Assembly (NCBI RefSeq): GCF_030272615.1
Contig: NC_081415.1
Location: 418,834,757-418,898,756 of the forward strand
Direction of reading: 5' to 3'
DNA from: Cryptomeria japonica
Taxonomy: Eukaryota > Streptophyta > Pinopsida > Cupressales > Cupressaceae
DNA length: 64,000 nt
Shown: positions 44,132 through 57,565 of the stretch, piece after piece
Position numbering within the stretch: the stretch's first letter is position 1
Layout of the letters: every line of letters begins with the position of its first letter
Translations under genes and position numbers: made by a program
The notes under the pieces: generated by a model
What the model was told of the DNA's origin: nothing
What the model saw: the letters and a program-made list of their open reading frames with translations, nothing else
The model's database searches: none

Positions 44132-47100
44132 TTCCGACTTACTCCTGGAAGTCGTAAGGCTAGATGGAGAACATGTTGCACACATTAGCCCTGAAACTCA
44201 TTCATCAAATATTAAATTGCACATAGGAATCTTTCCATAAATAATTGAAACATTATTGCTAATTCCTCTATGAATGCCATTACCCATAGGCAAGGTACAT
44301 CTAAATCCATACATTTCTTATAACATTCTAGGAATTATCCACAATCATAGCAGAGAAACAAGAATTTTCTCCCTTTCATTACACCAAGTTAATGCATTAC
44401 AAAGAGGTAAACAACAATTACCATACTCATCTACCAAATATGACAAGAAAACATGCCATCATGATCAATTTCTTTTACTAATCCATCTTTTTCATAAAAC
44501 TTTATCACATAGAACTAGCTTCAAAATTTTAATTTCTACAACCAAGTTAACTTTCATAAAATAAGAGAAATGTAAATAACTCAATTGTTTACACTTGCCA
44601 GGCATACAAAAACCTTTCCAATGACTATGTCCCATAACATAGTGACAAGTTAACACAATTTACTCCATGATACACATAATAACCATCCACATAACTGGAA
44701 TGCACCACTCAAAAGGCCACATGTGAGCATGTCTAATGCTTGGTCAAAGATAACATGCACGATCAACATCTCTATGCCTAATCTCAGAACAACAATATGA
44801 TTATAAATATCCAATATCTCACTCAAGGGCTCGATGGTGCTAGGCACACCATAGCGGTGCTACCTTCCATACAAGACCTTCGTGAACATCCGTTGTTGAG
44901 TAAGGTGGTTAGCCTCCAAGAGATAGTCACCACACATAGGTAGGTAGTGGATCCTAGCTACATCACAACCTCACATACCCCCATCCTCAAGGTTCCTTAC
45001 ATCTACTTCATCGTACACACTCTACCAAGACCATCTCATATGTCCTTGGAGAGGAATTTCACATTTCAACACAAGACCAGCATATGAAAACAATAAGGAT
45101 AAACCAGTTTAGCCACCAAAGTACAAATGAATAAAGATAATAAATCATCAATTCCAACAGTAAGGCAAGAAAATAATCCGGAATTCGCAACACCAAATCA
45201 AGAATGCAAAAGATCACAAGATCATGGCTAAACCTTCAAAATCAAAGTAAAATAAATTGTTGGTCCCCAAAGAATATAAAGAATATCACAACTGCACTTA
45301 ACATCACTATGTGACTAGCATCTAGCCACCAATGAGGAAGGAAGGAACAATCATCTAGCTATCATAGTAGCTCATCATGTGGTGCGACGTAGGCACACTA
45401 CCCACATGGCATGGCGATGTGTACCTCGACATCACCCCGCATCAGATTGTCATGTGGCATGGCAATACCCCAAGTGGAGAAAACACGCAATGGACGTATC
45501 CCGCATGGTAGTGTACCTCACGAAAACAAGCACGCGTAGGTCACATCTCGCATAGCGACGTATGTGTAAGGATACTCGTTGTAAGTCAGAGGTATACATG
45601 ACTAAGGTCCACCCACATGCCCACCAACACATACTAACTAGAAGCTCATGTGGATAAACCTACCTTTCATGAAGACAAGGCAAAGGATCCTCCAAAATAC
45701 ACCACAATAATGCTCAAGAATGTCATCAAAATGCTCAAATAAAGGAAGGAATAGGCTGCCACGCATAAACCTATAAATAGATTCATCAAAAGGGAAAGTA
45801 TTGAGTACACCTTTGATACAGTTTTATAGTATAGCTGTATCATTCCTTGAAATAAAGAAGCTAAAGTCGCTTCGCGCCGACATTACTCATACGCCAATCC
45901 ATACTACTCAAGGAATGGTGAGTTCTAATACTACCCCTTAACATACTGAATTACCTGCAACCTAAGGTTTGGTACTCAGTAGGGAAACAAATAAGCAACA
46001 TTACATAAACAATATGGTTTCCCATACTCATAAGCAACATATCCTCCATGGTTGATTACTTCACCAACCCATGGGCACATATAATAAGTACTGGTTTCTT
46101 ACAATACACATGAATACACTAGTACTAGTTTAGTCACAATTTATGGGGAGTAATTTTCCAATACGCTATCATCTACTTAAGGGAGATTTTATTAATGCTT
46201 CCCACATGAATAACTGAATCAAGCTTATTCTAGAAATAGGTACTGAAATTATTAACAATTCACAATTACATAAGGAAATAACATCATTCCTATATCTTTC
46301 TCGAATTTCACTAAGCATCCATATTCACATGCTTAATAAACATTCTATTTAAATCAATGCATTCTTTAATACCATTTCTAAAAATCTGATACTCTAGGCA
46401 AAGAGAAGGGAAAGAGAGTTTGGTAACCAAACTATTTCCTACAAAGACACAAGATCAATCAAGGTCATACTATATACTAAAATTTCTCACTATAAGCCTA
46501 TCTTAATTGCACTGTTTTCATTTCGTTACCATTTTAGAAGGATGCCAGATCCAAACAACAAAGATCAAAACAGGCAATCTTATCGATAATACAAGACCTC
46601 TTAAGAACACTCACTATTATTAATACAATACAGACACATGTCATAATTTTGCAACCTTACATTGAAAATCAAATTATGATTAGAAGGTAAGTGGGGAGCT
46701 ATCAACTAAATAATACATATCAATGCCTACACATCAAACAGGCTTTTTACTTGCACTATCTAAACATAATAAGGCAATTACATATACCCAAAAACAAGTT
46801 CAATGGAGCATTGCTAAAATAAATCCTCAATCAAACTAGTTTAATGAAACACATAAAACAATCTTTCGTGGAACACAATAATACACTCTTGAAGCTACTA
46901 TAACATGTTCCCTTTTTATACTTCTTTTTACAAACAAAGCAGTTTCACATAACAACTATTCACATATTAGTGCACATTACTTATGATATAATTTAATTAT
47001 GTTACTTCTACTAAACACATGGAGAATTCTTTAATGTAAACATGCAGTTTTCTCCCAATAACCAAAATGAACTTTCAACCCGAAGCCCTTTTATAATCTA

Positions 47101-47678
47101 AAACATAGAAGCATCATAGGGTTCACACAGGGTTCAAGGAGTTACACCCTTCTCTTGCAAAAAGGGAAACTCAAATCAGAGATAATTACACACACCCCAA
47201 ATATTTTAATTTCCAGAAAGAGAGAGAGAGAGAGGAGGAAGGGTTATAACCATTCAATTTGCTACAAAATAAACATTCAATATTTTCCATACTAGTCCTT
47301 CAAGTGGACAACACTAAGCTAGATCCTAATCTTAAACAAACACATTCCGTACTTTCAGATTCCAGACAAGCACTGACCAACCCAAATGGATTAGTCTAAA
47401 GAGTACAACAATCAATAAGGAAGGTACATACGACTCTCTTTCAGAATATGAGTAATCGTAGACCAAGACATCAATAAAAAACAAAGCACCTATAATCACT
47501 CCAAGGCACCAACATCAAGAAGGTGGAAAACAAGGCACGAACACACACGTTACATACAAGTTAAGGTCTTCTCAATCACTCACATACAAAAAGGAGGACA
47601 AGCATGCACATAAGGTTGATACACCTCACACCAACTAAGGACACATGCGACACCAAAGATCCCAGTGTTTGCAACCTA
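44132..47678 (-). other. LARD interior, non-coding
   Basis: Short frames only (up to 96 codons). A GC-richer patch at 45360-45620 repeats CATGGCATGGCGAT-like words. A short (AG) repeat lies at 47217-47236. LARD interiors are usually conserved RNA carrying packaging signals, although I cannot test folding here. Confidence 0.7.
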
Positions 47679-47690
47679 GCTCTGATACCA
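47679..47690 (-). other. LARD primer binding site
   Basis: The minus strand reads TGGTATCAGAGC, two bases after the 5' LTR end: a perfect 12-base plant initiator-Met site. Confidence 0.95.
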
Positions 47691-47692
47691 AA

Positions 47693-50600
47693 TGTAATGC
47701 CCCGCCAGGAAACCCCGAAGGGACAAAGCTAAAACATACAAATGGAGTGCAATAATTTTTTTTTTTAAAGATAAACACAACATTAAGATACAATGAGATA
47801 TCAAAATTCAGATTACATAGCGGAAGACATCAACTAACACCTATAGAGTTTCCCAACATGATTACTCAATTACACATTTAATCTTAACTCACACTAATAA
47901 ATCCAATAAGTTGATTATCTTATAACACGATAATGCTTAAACAAGGATAACTTATTTTAGATAGATGAAAATATAAATCACATGCTAATGTTTATCCATT
48001 ATGACTCATTCATACCTTACATTCAAGCTTTTCAATAAAATATAAGCCATGCATCTAATATTCTAACACAAGAATTTCATCATAAACTTATGAGATGTTT
48101 CCATACATTCTTAATTTCCTTAACAACAACTGAATATATTCCATTACTCTAAGCTACATTCTTTCATGATACAATTTACTGCATTCAAGAGAGGACTGCA
48201 TACATGCATTTTAAATTAATTTCATCTAATCCACTTATACATTCTATCAAAATGTCATTCATACATGTTAACAATAAACATGAAACATAAGAATAAAAGC
48301 ATCACGTAACACCAAGATGATCTCGGAGTTCACCCCTAAAGGGCTACATCTCTGGGTTTGCTCAACTGCAAGACCCCTCTGATAATTAATAAAGTTAAGA
48401 ATACATGAGTTTCTCATTATTTACAATCCTGCCATCAAGGCGAAACATAACCAATATACAAATGACCACATCGGTCAATAAATACATAAACGATCCCTGA
48501 AAAGGAAAGGATCCAGCTGAACATAATCGAAGCTAATACAAGGGTCCACTAGAGCATCCACAAAACTGAGTCATCACAACCCAAGGTCTAACATGAAATC
48601 GGTACTCACAAGGGCAAAACCAATAGGATGACCCACAAACGTGCTCCTATCAAGACAATACAACCACACACTAGCGAACGTAGGGACAAGTGTCATCACA
48701 CAACCTAGTATGGTTACCATGGTAGGTCTTCATAGGTTCCATCCCCATACACTGGGTTACCCTGGCAACCTAATCCAAACCTCCGGCCCATCTAAGCCTC
48801 ATGTGGACCCACACATCCTTTCGTGAAGACAAGGATGATGGTATGCCATTTCAGGCCTTCTCAGAACATCTCGAGTCTGTGTTAGCACTCCTCCCATCTG
48901 TGAGGCACAATTATCTTACTTAGAGATTAACATTCTAATCTACTGTTAGGTTATCACTTATTAGACTCACTTTTGATGGGTTACCCAGCAGCCACTTTGG
49001 GTGAGGCCCCCAATCGTAAGCCACTTTTCCATACGACACTAGACTATACTCAAGTGACCTCAGAAACCAAGGAACACACATGGTCAAGCAAACGAAGTTC
49101 AAAAAGGAGGGAAAATCCATCTAGTCACACACGACTCAAAAGAGGTACACTTACTGATGGTACTCTAACTAGAGACTTGACCAACTATGGTCAACCACGC
49201 ATCATCATTCAACACCCACATAAAGGATATGACCAATACAACACCACAACAACATAGTAGTCAACTCGAGTCCGAGGACAGAAACAGGTACCCAAATCAA
49301 CCATACGACAGGGTCCAATCAAGCAAAGCAAGGCTTGCCATTACTTAAGCAAAAGTGAATACATAAATTAAACTTGCATAGGCAATAACTATCAGATACA
49401 ATCTTTTCCGAAATGGTTTAAACATTAAATGTCTATCAAATTTTCTAAATGATCTAAGTTAGATTGCAGTTATCTACTTCATCTAAGTACATGTTGTTCC
49501 TGGTTTTCTAACTCTCTAAGGTTCATTTGCATTGAACATACATAAATACGCCATTATGAGTTCTTAAACCAATTTCACATAAGTATAATTAAACAACCAT
49601 TAACCAACTAAATATGATATTTAATCATCAATTAAAACATCGTTACCATACTGGCTCAAAAACAATCTTTCCAATTCCGTATTTTCCAAGCCCAGTTACT
49701 CTATACGGATCAAGGAAACATAAACATATAAGGAATCCAATTAAAGATAGTCCATTCCTAACTTAATTATTTCCTTACGCAAATAGAAAAATGCTAGAAT
49801 TAACTATTAATTAATATACACATTTATTAATCCACGATTAATAAAATATAAACAATTAGTAATTAATAACAAAATAACAAATTAAGTATCTAATAAAATA
49901 TGCATTACTAATAGAATACATTTTTGAAAATTAATTAATGTATATTACCACTTATACAATTAATTAATTACAAACTAATCACAATTTATTAATTAATGCT
50001 ATTTTTAAACTTTATTAAAACTTAATTTTAAAAAAAAAAACTTTTAATAATATTAAATTATTATTATATATAATATATATAAAAAATATATTTAAAAAAA
50101 CATTTATATTTTTTTACGAACAAAATAAAAGGTATTGGGGGGGGGATACCCAAGTGGGTCCCCCTTGGTAGCCCATGCTACCTATTGGTAGTAGCGCTAC
50201 CAAAAGGTAGCGTTTATATTTTTTTACGAACAAAATAAAAGGTATGGGGGGGGATACCCACGTGGGTCCCCCTTGGTAGCCCACGCTACCTTTGGCAGCG
50301 CTGCTACCAAAAGGTAGGAGTTCGCTACCTTTTGGTAGCGCTGCTGCCAATAGGTAGCAACCGCTACCTTTGGTAGGCACTGCCTCCCACATGGTGGGGG
50401 TTTGTATATATATATATATTAATAAAATTACTATGTCTATACACAGTTTAAAAAAAAATAAACAGTCTCATAGAGACTTAAAACCAATTTCCAGCAACAT
50501 GGGTTTTTTTGTTTGTTTTGTTTTTATCAATTACGCAGATTCAAGAAGGGAAATTTTTCCAAAACAACACCATACTGGCAAAATGATAAAGATTAACATC

Positions 50601-51913
50601 CATTATTCAAACTCAGGCAAATTTATTTGATTGAAGCTTAAATTTGAAAGCAATAATTTAGAATTTTATCAAATTTTTATTGCAAGCAGCCAATCTCAAG
50701 TTTATTTTTTATTTTAAAAACAATCAGAGTAACCAAAAACTAAACTTGGAATGGAAACAACAAGAAGGGTTTGAATTGGAAATAAAATTGCATCTATTTC
50801 ATTTTCCCCAAATAGATGGGGTTTTTTCCATCTTCACACACAAATTTCTTAAAAATACAAAACAATTTCTTAAAAACAAGAAAATCAATGAAATTAACCA
50901 GAGGTCTACCTAGCTCAGCAAAGATTGAAGAAGAGCCTCATTCTCCAGCTCAAGAAATTCCCTTTCTTCCCAAAAACCCCCAAATTTTCCATCCAAGAAT
51001 ATTTTCCAAAAATATCAATCTCCCCCATATTTTTCCAAAAGTCTAGGTTAAATGGGAAAAGTTTGACCAAAATTTTTATTTTTGGAATTAAAATATTTTT
51101 ATTTAAAATAATTCACAAAAACCATTCTTTTCCAACTATATCAATAATTTAACTTGCTTTTCAATTTAAAATTGATTTTTCCAAATAACTGAAATTAACC
51201 TTTCTATTTCCAAACTGTCAAGAAGATAAATTAATTCTATTTCAATTAAATTTCGATCTTTCATTTCATAAGCATAAACATAATGCATTTAATATTTAAA
51301 TTTAACCATTTAGCTGCACTTGCTACCAAACTGAATTGGGCAATTCAATTAACGATTAATCACATAAAAAGGGAGCCTATTTAATTTAGTCCCCAAAATA
51401 CTAATGCATAAACACACATTAAATTAAATTAAGCACTAAGGATTAAATATTTGATTTAACCACACACACCAAACACGCAACCCAAGCAAGCCACACAGAC
51501 AAACGACCCGCAAACCCAACTAAAGGGAATACCGATGATGATTGAACACACTCACTTGAGCATGACTATGGTCAAACGAGGATCTTACGACCACCTAATC
51601 CAACTCTAAGGATTAAAGAGGTACACTCAAACCTGTGAATCCAGGTGAAGATGAACCTCACACTCATGCGGTACTGTACCTAAAATCTCTTGCAACCAAG
51701 AGTCATACATGCATACATATATAAACTTAAAGAAATCGTTAGCCCGAGATAATAACATGAAAAAGGAGAATTAATAACTTGCATACAAATTGGTGTGAAA
51801 ACCACTTCAATAGCTATGCACTAAATCAAAACATTTGACTATAATAATTATATTAAGATAAACTAACCAAGGTCAAACTGAGATTAGAAATTGATTAGGG
51901 CAGGGGTACTACA
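47693..51913 (-). mobile_element. LARD 5' LTR
   Basis: 4221 bases, colinear with the other LTR but with an extra tandem copy of about 105 bases at 50100-50320. The copy includes the ACGAACAAAATAAAAGG word and the G run. The first unit has lost the G-box (CCAAGTGG), while the second keeps CACGTG. Confidence 0.95.
50100..50395. repeat. duplicated GGTAGC block in the LARD 5' LTR
   Basis: Two tandem units start with TTTATATTTTTTTACGAAC (near 50103 and 50213), each with a G run, GGTAGCCCA and GCTACC words. The single-unit state in the other LTR shows that the duplication happened after, or in one end during, insertion. Confidence 0.85.
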
Positions 51914-51918
51914 TGATT
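51914..51918. repeat. LARD target site duplication, right
   Basis: TGATT, identical to 39945-39949. Confidence 0.9.
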
Positions 51919-53812
51919 TCTCAAGGAACTTGACAACACATAAGAGAGTTTGACAAGTACCTCGACATGCATGCTTAGAGGATATAAGATATGAAATAGA
52001 CAAATTTTGTAGGGGTTATCCCAAGATTTTGATCGAGATAAAATCAAGGATAATAGCTTGTCAATAAGGTTCACAATATTTTTGGATTCTATACCAATGT
52101 CATCGGGGAAGAAAGCAAGTGGCTCTGACTCAACAATATTGGTAGAATGAGAAGGCAAGAAGTTGGTGAATATTTGGAGATTTTGGTTAGGAGGAGCTAC
52201 AAACTTATACCCTTTATCATTCATACTAGTTATAAATATAGTATTGTTATCAATAAAGTCTTGAATCTCATGCCTCAACTAGTAACATTTCTCAGTGTCA
52301 TGACCTGGTTGACGATGATATTGACAAAAGGCTTTGGCATAATTGAAATCCATTAATTAAGATGATTTAAATTGGCTCACTTGAAGCTGATAATTGTGAA
52401 GAATCGTACACAATTGCATGAAAGAAGTAAACTCAGAAAATAGAAGCTTATCTCTAATCTCCTTTTGTAAATTAGCAATAAAAATTCTTTGAACATCATG
52501 ATTAGGAATAGAATAAGGAATTTTTGAATGAAAATGTTTATATCTACCAATAAAATTAGTCACTCTTTCTTTAATTCCTTGCTTACAATGAAGCAAATCA
52601 GTCAAAGTAATCTTAGGACCAATATTATTTTAAATTTTTTGAATGAAAGTATTAGCCAATTTTTGAAAAGAAGTAATAGAATAATGGGACAAATAACAAT
52701 ATCATTAGAAGTCTTTATCTCTAAAGGTCGAGTTAATAATTTTACCTCAAGTCTTTGATCATGAGAGAAATCACTACACAAGGTTTGAAATATCTTCACA
52801 TGAGTCAAGGGGTAACCTTTTCCATTGTAAAATTCCATTCGAGGACTTTCCACTTGTTTAGGAGGAATTGCATGAACAATCTCATCAAATAGTGGGATCT
52901 CTACATCATATGGGAACATTGAATTTCAATTGAGTTAAAGAAACCAATTGGTGTTGTAAGGATGAAACAGTTTGAGCTAGGTTATTGATAGTTTCTTAGA
53001 TGGATGGATTGGAATTGGACATATTGGATTGTGATGGAGGAGTAATATTGTTGTAGAAGTAAGTGGAGTTATAGAATAAGGATGAGGAATATTATGGTAT
53101 GTTGGTATGTGAGATGCTTGTGAAACAAATGGAAGACTCATGAAAGGAGGTATGTAAAAATATTTATTAATAGGATTATCCCCATGACTAACATGTGTAG
53201 GATTAATACTTTGTGTGGAAGTAGTCATGATAGACAATATAAATGTAGGCACACTAGGCAAGGATCGATGTAGGCATAGAAATGGAATGGTTAACTTGGC
53301 TAGTGGGTTGGGAGTAACTAAGAACATTGGCATGAATTTTGATTGGCATAATATTGGTATAAAAAATATGAGCAAGGTAGGCAACACATCCACATCTACC
53401 TTATCACTTTGAACTATTATTTTCAATCCTTCAATTAAGGAGATTTCCTCACTATCTGGGTATTGTCGACCCATCTATTGTTGAAGATTTAATAACTCAT
53501 TATTAATAATGTCCAATTGGTCAATAGTAACCCTAGCTACTGTGTCATCCTCATCATGAGAAGTATGAGGGTATAATGAGTCTCCATGATGTGGGGTATG
53601 TCATGTGTGGGATTAGAGGAAGCACCAACATTCACAAGGAATAGGTTAGTCAATTGGGGCTCCATATCCTTAATATTTAAACCTTGGAAAGCCCTAAGTC
53701 TATAACTTCTTCTCACTTGAATATTGGATATAGGACTACGGGTAACAAAACTCATGGACAAAGAAGGAAATATTAAATTCAAATATTGGAAATGTAAAAT
53801 ATGTTTAAACAA
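51919..53812 (-). pseudogene. gag: gypsy gag, minus strand
   Basis: The start is probably the Met of MSFVTRSPISNIQVRRSYRL near 53755. A Pro/Ser-rich stretch follows (53474-52977), then a region with PPKQVESPRMEFYNGKG (about 52880-52820). The capsid-type gag motif is LLHCKQGIKERVTNFIGRY, then IPNHDVQRIFIANLQKEIRDKL (52600-52440), matching the Retrotrans_gag pattern. A further frame at 52278-51919 (MRHEIQDFIDNNTI, FVAPPNQNLQIF) is the C-terminal part and is cut by the LARD. Stops and frameshifts separate the parts. Confidence 0.7.
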
Positions 53813-54107
53813 TACAATTTATTTATAAAATGATTGATTAACCAATGAATTAAACTCTATGAATTATGATATTGAATACTAGATGCATCTAAATCTGAAC
53901 AAAAAATGTCATAACAATAAGATCTAAGAATACAATTAAAAAATTATGCAACCCAAAATTCAATTTTAGAAGAATAAATTAGGGTATTTATGAATTTAAC
54001 CTCTAGATTTATTTAATTCAAGTGCATATATGATCTACGAGTGTAAATATGAATGTTTAAGTGCAAAAAAATAGATCTAAGACCACGTATAAGAAATAAT
54101 GCAAATT

Positions 54108-54130
54108 TAATAGCATCAGGCTCACCAAAA
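54108..54130 (-). other. probable gypsy primer binding site region
   Basis: Minus-strand TTTTGGTGAGCCTGATGC follows directly after the LTR end at 54131. TGGTGAGCC would be the primer-site start; I do not know which tRNA it matches. Confidence 0.4.
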
Positions 54131-54633
54131 TGTAGTGTGGGTGAAGATTAGGGTTTCACCAATTAGGATAAAAAAACACCAATTTCACAAGATCAACCTT
54201 ACATTTAAAAGGGGGATGCAAACCCTTTAGATCTAGTCACAATTCAATTAGGCAAACGGGCTGAGATACTAATTGTATTTACTTGTTTTCTATTTCCCAT
54301 TTTAGGGAGTTGAAATTGGATTTAAATTGTAAATTTCTAGGATAAAACAATAGATAATTGGAACAAAATAAAAATAATAGAATATTCCAGACTTCACACA
54401 GAGCCATAGATAGAGATTTGAGAAGCAAAAATGAATCATAACCCGTAGCTAAAAATTTGGGCCAAATTGTTGGGTTATGAGGGTAGGGCGATCTAAACCT
54501 ACAATTTTTGAGAAGGCAAGCAAGATGTTTTCTAGATTAGTGAGATGCATAGGATCCATTATAAAAGCTGAACCTATTTGTTTTCATTTATTCTATTAGA
54601 ATCTTCGATCGTAGCACCTAAATTAATTTCCTG

Positions 54634-54665
<32 letters not shown>

Positions 54666-54670
54666 CACAC

Positions 54671-54757
<87 letters not shown>

Positions 54758-55329
54758 AGGGTTTTTCCTTGTGTCAAACCTTAGTTTAGGAATTAACCTT
54801 GAAATTGAAATGGAAATGGAATTGAATTGCAATAGTATACTTTACTTTTGAGGACAAGTCTAGCTTTGAATTTGAATGCTTGTAATTGAAGTTAATACCT
54901 TGATGAATTTTTCTTGAATCCTCGTGTCAAGGGTTTAGGATTTCATGTAGAATTACTTCATGGAAGGTTGATCATTTTGAATGCTTGAACTTGAGTTGAC
55001 CTCTCCTTCAATGCTTGACGAATGCTTGATTTCTTGCTCACTTGAATTGAATTTGCAAGAGTGTAATTGAGAGAGATCCATCCATCAAGAATTCAAATGA
55101 GAGAGGTAGGTCTCCTTTTATAGTTAACTGTCTAAAAATTATTTGAATTTCTAGAGCAGGCTGACATGAGACCTAAATTCCTTCATGATTAAAGTCATCG
55201 TTGATGGACCAGGATGGTGGGGGTACCCTGGTCTTATTCATTAGGAATTAAATTTGAAAAAGGATTAGAAAGGGAGTTGAAAATATATATTTTTAGAAGG
55301 TGTGACAATAATCAAAGTAGACATCAGAC
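54131..55329 (-). mobile_element. gypsy 5' LTR, minus strand
   Basis: Starts TGTAGTGTGGG on the plus strand and ends ATCAGACA (tentative right edge). Its first 350 bases match the fragment at 13398-13785. It contains a long AC/AG microsatellite. GACCAGG and CCTGGTC face each other at about 55207-55233. Confidence 0.65.
54633..54755. repeat. (AC)n(AG)n microsatellite
   Basis: An AC run from 54633 to about 54671, one AT step, then about 41 AG units to 54755. It gives spurious open frames on both strands. The long purine/pyrimidine strand bias can form triplex DNA. Confidence 0.97.
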
Positions 55330-56232
55330 ACTAAAAAATAGAACGCCAAGGTGAGGTCTACGTGGTAAGGACAAAATTGTATGCAAATACAATTTCTAAC
55401 ATTATAGAAGCACATGGGAAGCTAAAGAGACAAAACATAAGATAGTTCAAAGGTGGGTCAACATGGGTTTTAAAGCATCTAGATAGTGAACTAAGTTCAA
55501 ACTTAAAGACAATATAGTGACAACTATATCTTGGAGATGCAGGGGTAAAAAAAGGACAATCATTTTGATAGAAGCAACCCTTGGAGAAGTAATAGTCTAG
55601 AGGCAGTCCCCATACCATGATCAATATTTTATTATTGAGTTATTTAAATATTTTTACATCATCAAAGACTTGAATAATTATGGCTCATAGTCACATGAAG
55701 AGGCGACTTGACAGTTGAAGCAATGATAGTCACAATTCACAAACCATTAGAGGACAATTTCAATCAGGTTATGATAGTCTTAGTAAGATGAAAACCCCTA
55801 CAAACATAAATCATCAAATAAATAATCCTTATCAAACAATCATGATAATAAGTTTGTATCACTTAGGAGAATGGGTTTGTTACAAGTGATAAAGACAATA
55901 AACATGGAATTTTTTTCTAAAGGCATCAAATTATCAAAAAATGGATGAGTTAGGGCTCTTCACCATTGTCACAGAGAGTAAGGTATCACACAGGCAGAGT
56001 AGTAGAAGAAAATAGAACATTTTTTATGGTGACATATGATTAGAGACATAAAGTGAACAACTATCAAAGATACATCAAAGAAGTCCAAACATGAATAGGT
56101 AATGAAGAAGCCAAAGAAGACAATCATGTATAGGGATACCATTGACATAATAGATGTGTTAGGAAGTTAAGTAGAAAAACAACATCATACACTGACCTTG
56201 AGAGGAGGGTCATGCAATTTTTTTTATAGATT
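55330..56232. other. no recognisable gene
   Basis: Purine-rich plus-strand sequence without long frames or clear repeats. Confidence 0.4.
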
Positions 56233-57067
56233 GTTACATCAGTTACAAAAACTTAACAGAAATAGACATAATAACATGCATACCAAAACACAATGATTTA
56301 TGTGGGGAAAACCCTTTCAGGAGAAAAACCCCACACTCCAAAAGCTACCCAATATATTATTCAAAAATCAATAACTGATTACTATATACTTGTAGATAAA
56401 TCTCTTCACATGAGTACTGCCAACTAGAGATTTAGAGTAAATCAATAGCCATAAGACTCTTACACACAACCACTATCTCACACACCTCATATATAGGAGA
56501 TACAATACATGAAACCATTTAATGGTATTACAAAAACATGGGTTAAAACCAGCCAATAAAGTAGAGTCGACATTTTCTCCAATCTAGATGCCCTATGATA
56601 TGTCAAAAAGAACATCAAAACATGTACCTCCCTTTTATATCTCATTTATGTGTCCAATGCATTTTATTTTACCTATTTCAAGAGACCAAACTTTTAGAGG
56701 CCATAACTTGTGAATCAAGTGTCCAATTGATGAACTGTTTGAAGCGTCATAAATATTGAGAAGTTCTCTATCACCTCGTAACCTGCAAGATCAATTAATC
56801 CCACTTTTCAAGACATTTCAGAGCCTCTAAAGTCCTAAAAACTAAATTTAAACCTAACTAAATTTAAACCTTTCATTGCACTCTTTAAAACTAAAAAATT
56901 AATATCCTCAAAACTAGTTATGAACATGCAATGGAAATTTACTAGCATGCTTATCTAGCCAATCCAAAGCTTTGGGGAAAATTTTGAACCATTTCGTGCT
57001 TAAATGAAAACTTACTATAAATAGTAACTTGATGTAAATGCAAGGTTGAAACACCATTTTCCCAACA
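56233..57067 (-). mobile_element. 3' LTR of the truncated copia element
   Basis: Minus-strand start TGTTGGGAAAATGG at 57067, end ACTGATGTAACA at 56233. It contains GGGGTTTTTCTCC and TTTCCCCACATAAA, the usual copia LTR block. No second copy is present in the window. Confidence 0.75.
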
Positions 57068-57082
57068 TTCTCCCACTTGTCA
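57068..57082 (-). promoter_or_regulatory. polypurine tract
   Basis: Minus-strand TGACAAGTGGGAGAA directly before TGTTGGG. Confidence 0.85.
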
Positions 57083-57121
57083 AACACCTTGCAAGAGCAA
57101 AGGGAGTATCTACAGAATAAA

Positions 57122-57560
57122 TTAATTGCTAGGGGCCATGAGGCCCATAGACTTTGAACACCATCTGAATTTCTTTGTGCTCATAACCTTAGTTAAAGAA
57201 TCTGCAACATTTGTCAAAGTTTCTACCTTAACCAGCTTCACCCTGCCATCTTCGACCATATCTCTGACAAAATGATACTGAACATCAATGTGTTTGGTCC
57301 GGGCATGAAATGTTGGGTTCTTAGCTAGGCATATCGCACTTTGACCGTCACAATAAACTATCACTGCACCTTGTTTTATTCTAATATCTGAACATAGTCT
57401 CTTAAATCAAATGGATTCTTTACAAGCATGATTAGCTACCATATACTTTGCTTGTATTGTGGACAAAGAAACCACAACTTGTCACTTACTCATCCAACTA
57501 ATTGCACCACCAAATAATGTAAACACATAAGCACTGGTGGATATTTTTCTATCAATATCA
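57122..57560 (-). pseudogene. pol: copia RNase H
   Basis: MIVYCDGQSAICLAKNPTFH, then TKHIDVQYHFVRDMV and VETLTNVADSLTKVM are seen at 57364-57122. The upstream part (57560-57370) is broken by stops. The Asp in YCDGQ is a catalytic position. Confidence 0.85.
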
Positions 57561-57565
57561 CCTAC

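Larger units (their letters stand above)
39950..51913 (-). mobile_element. complete LARD-type LTR retrotransposon, 12.0 kb
   Basis: Two direct repeats of about 4.2 kb (39950-44116 and 47693-51913) begin TGTAAWGCCCCGCC and end GGGTACTACA on the plus strand. The tRNA-iMet primer site (minus-strand TGGTATCAGAGC, 47679-47690) and polypurine tract (minus-strand CCTAGGGGGGAAGAA, 44117-44131) place the element on the minus strand. The 3576-bp interior has no gag, protease, integrase or reverse transcriptase trace. Long LTRs with a non-coding interior define LARDs. A perfect TGATT duplication flanks it. The first 240 bases of the two LTRs differ at about ten positions by eye, so insertion is not very recent. 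Confidence 0.95.

Noticed and set aside
54574-54832. Three frames of about 67-69 codons rich in Ser/Leu or Arg/Glu
   Set aside because: Pure translation of the AC/AG microsatellite.
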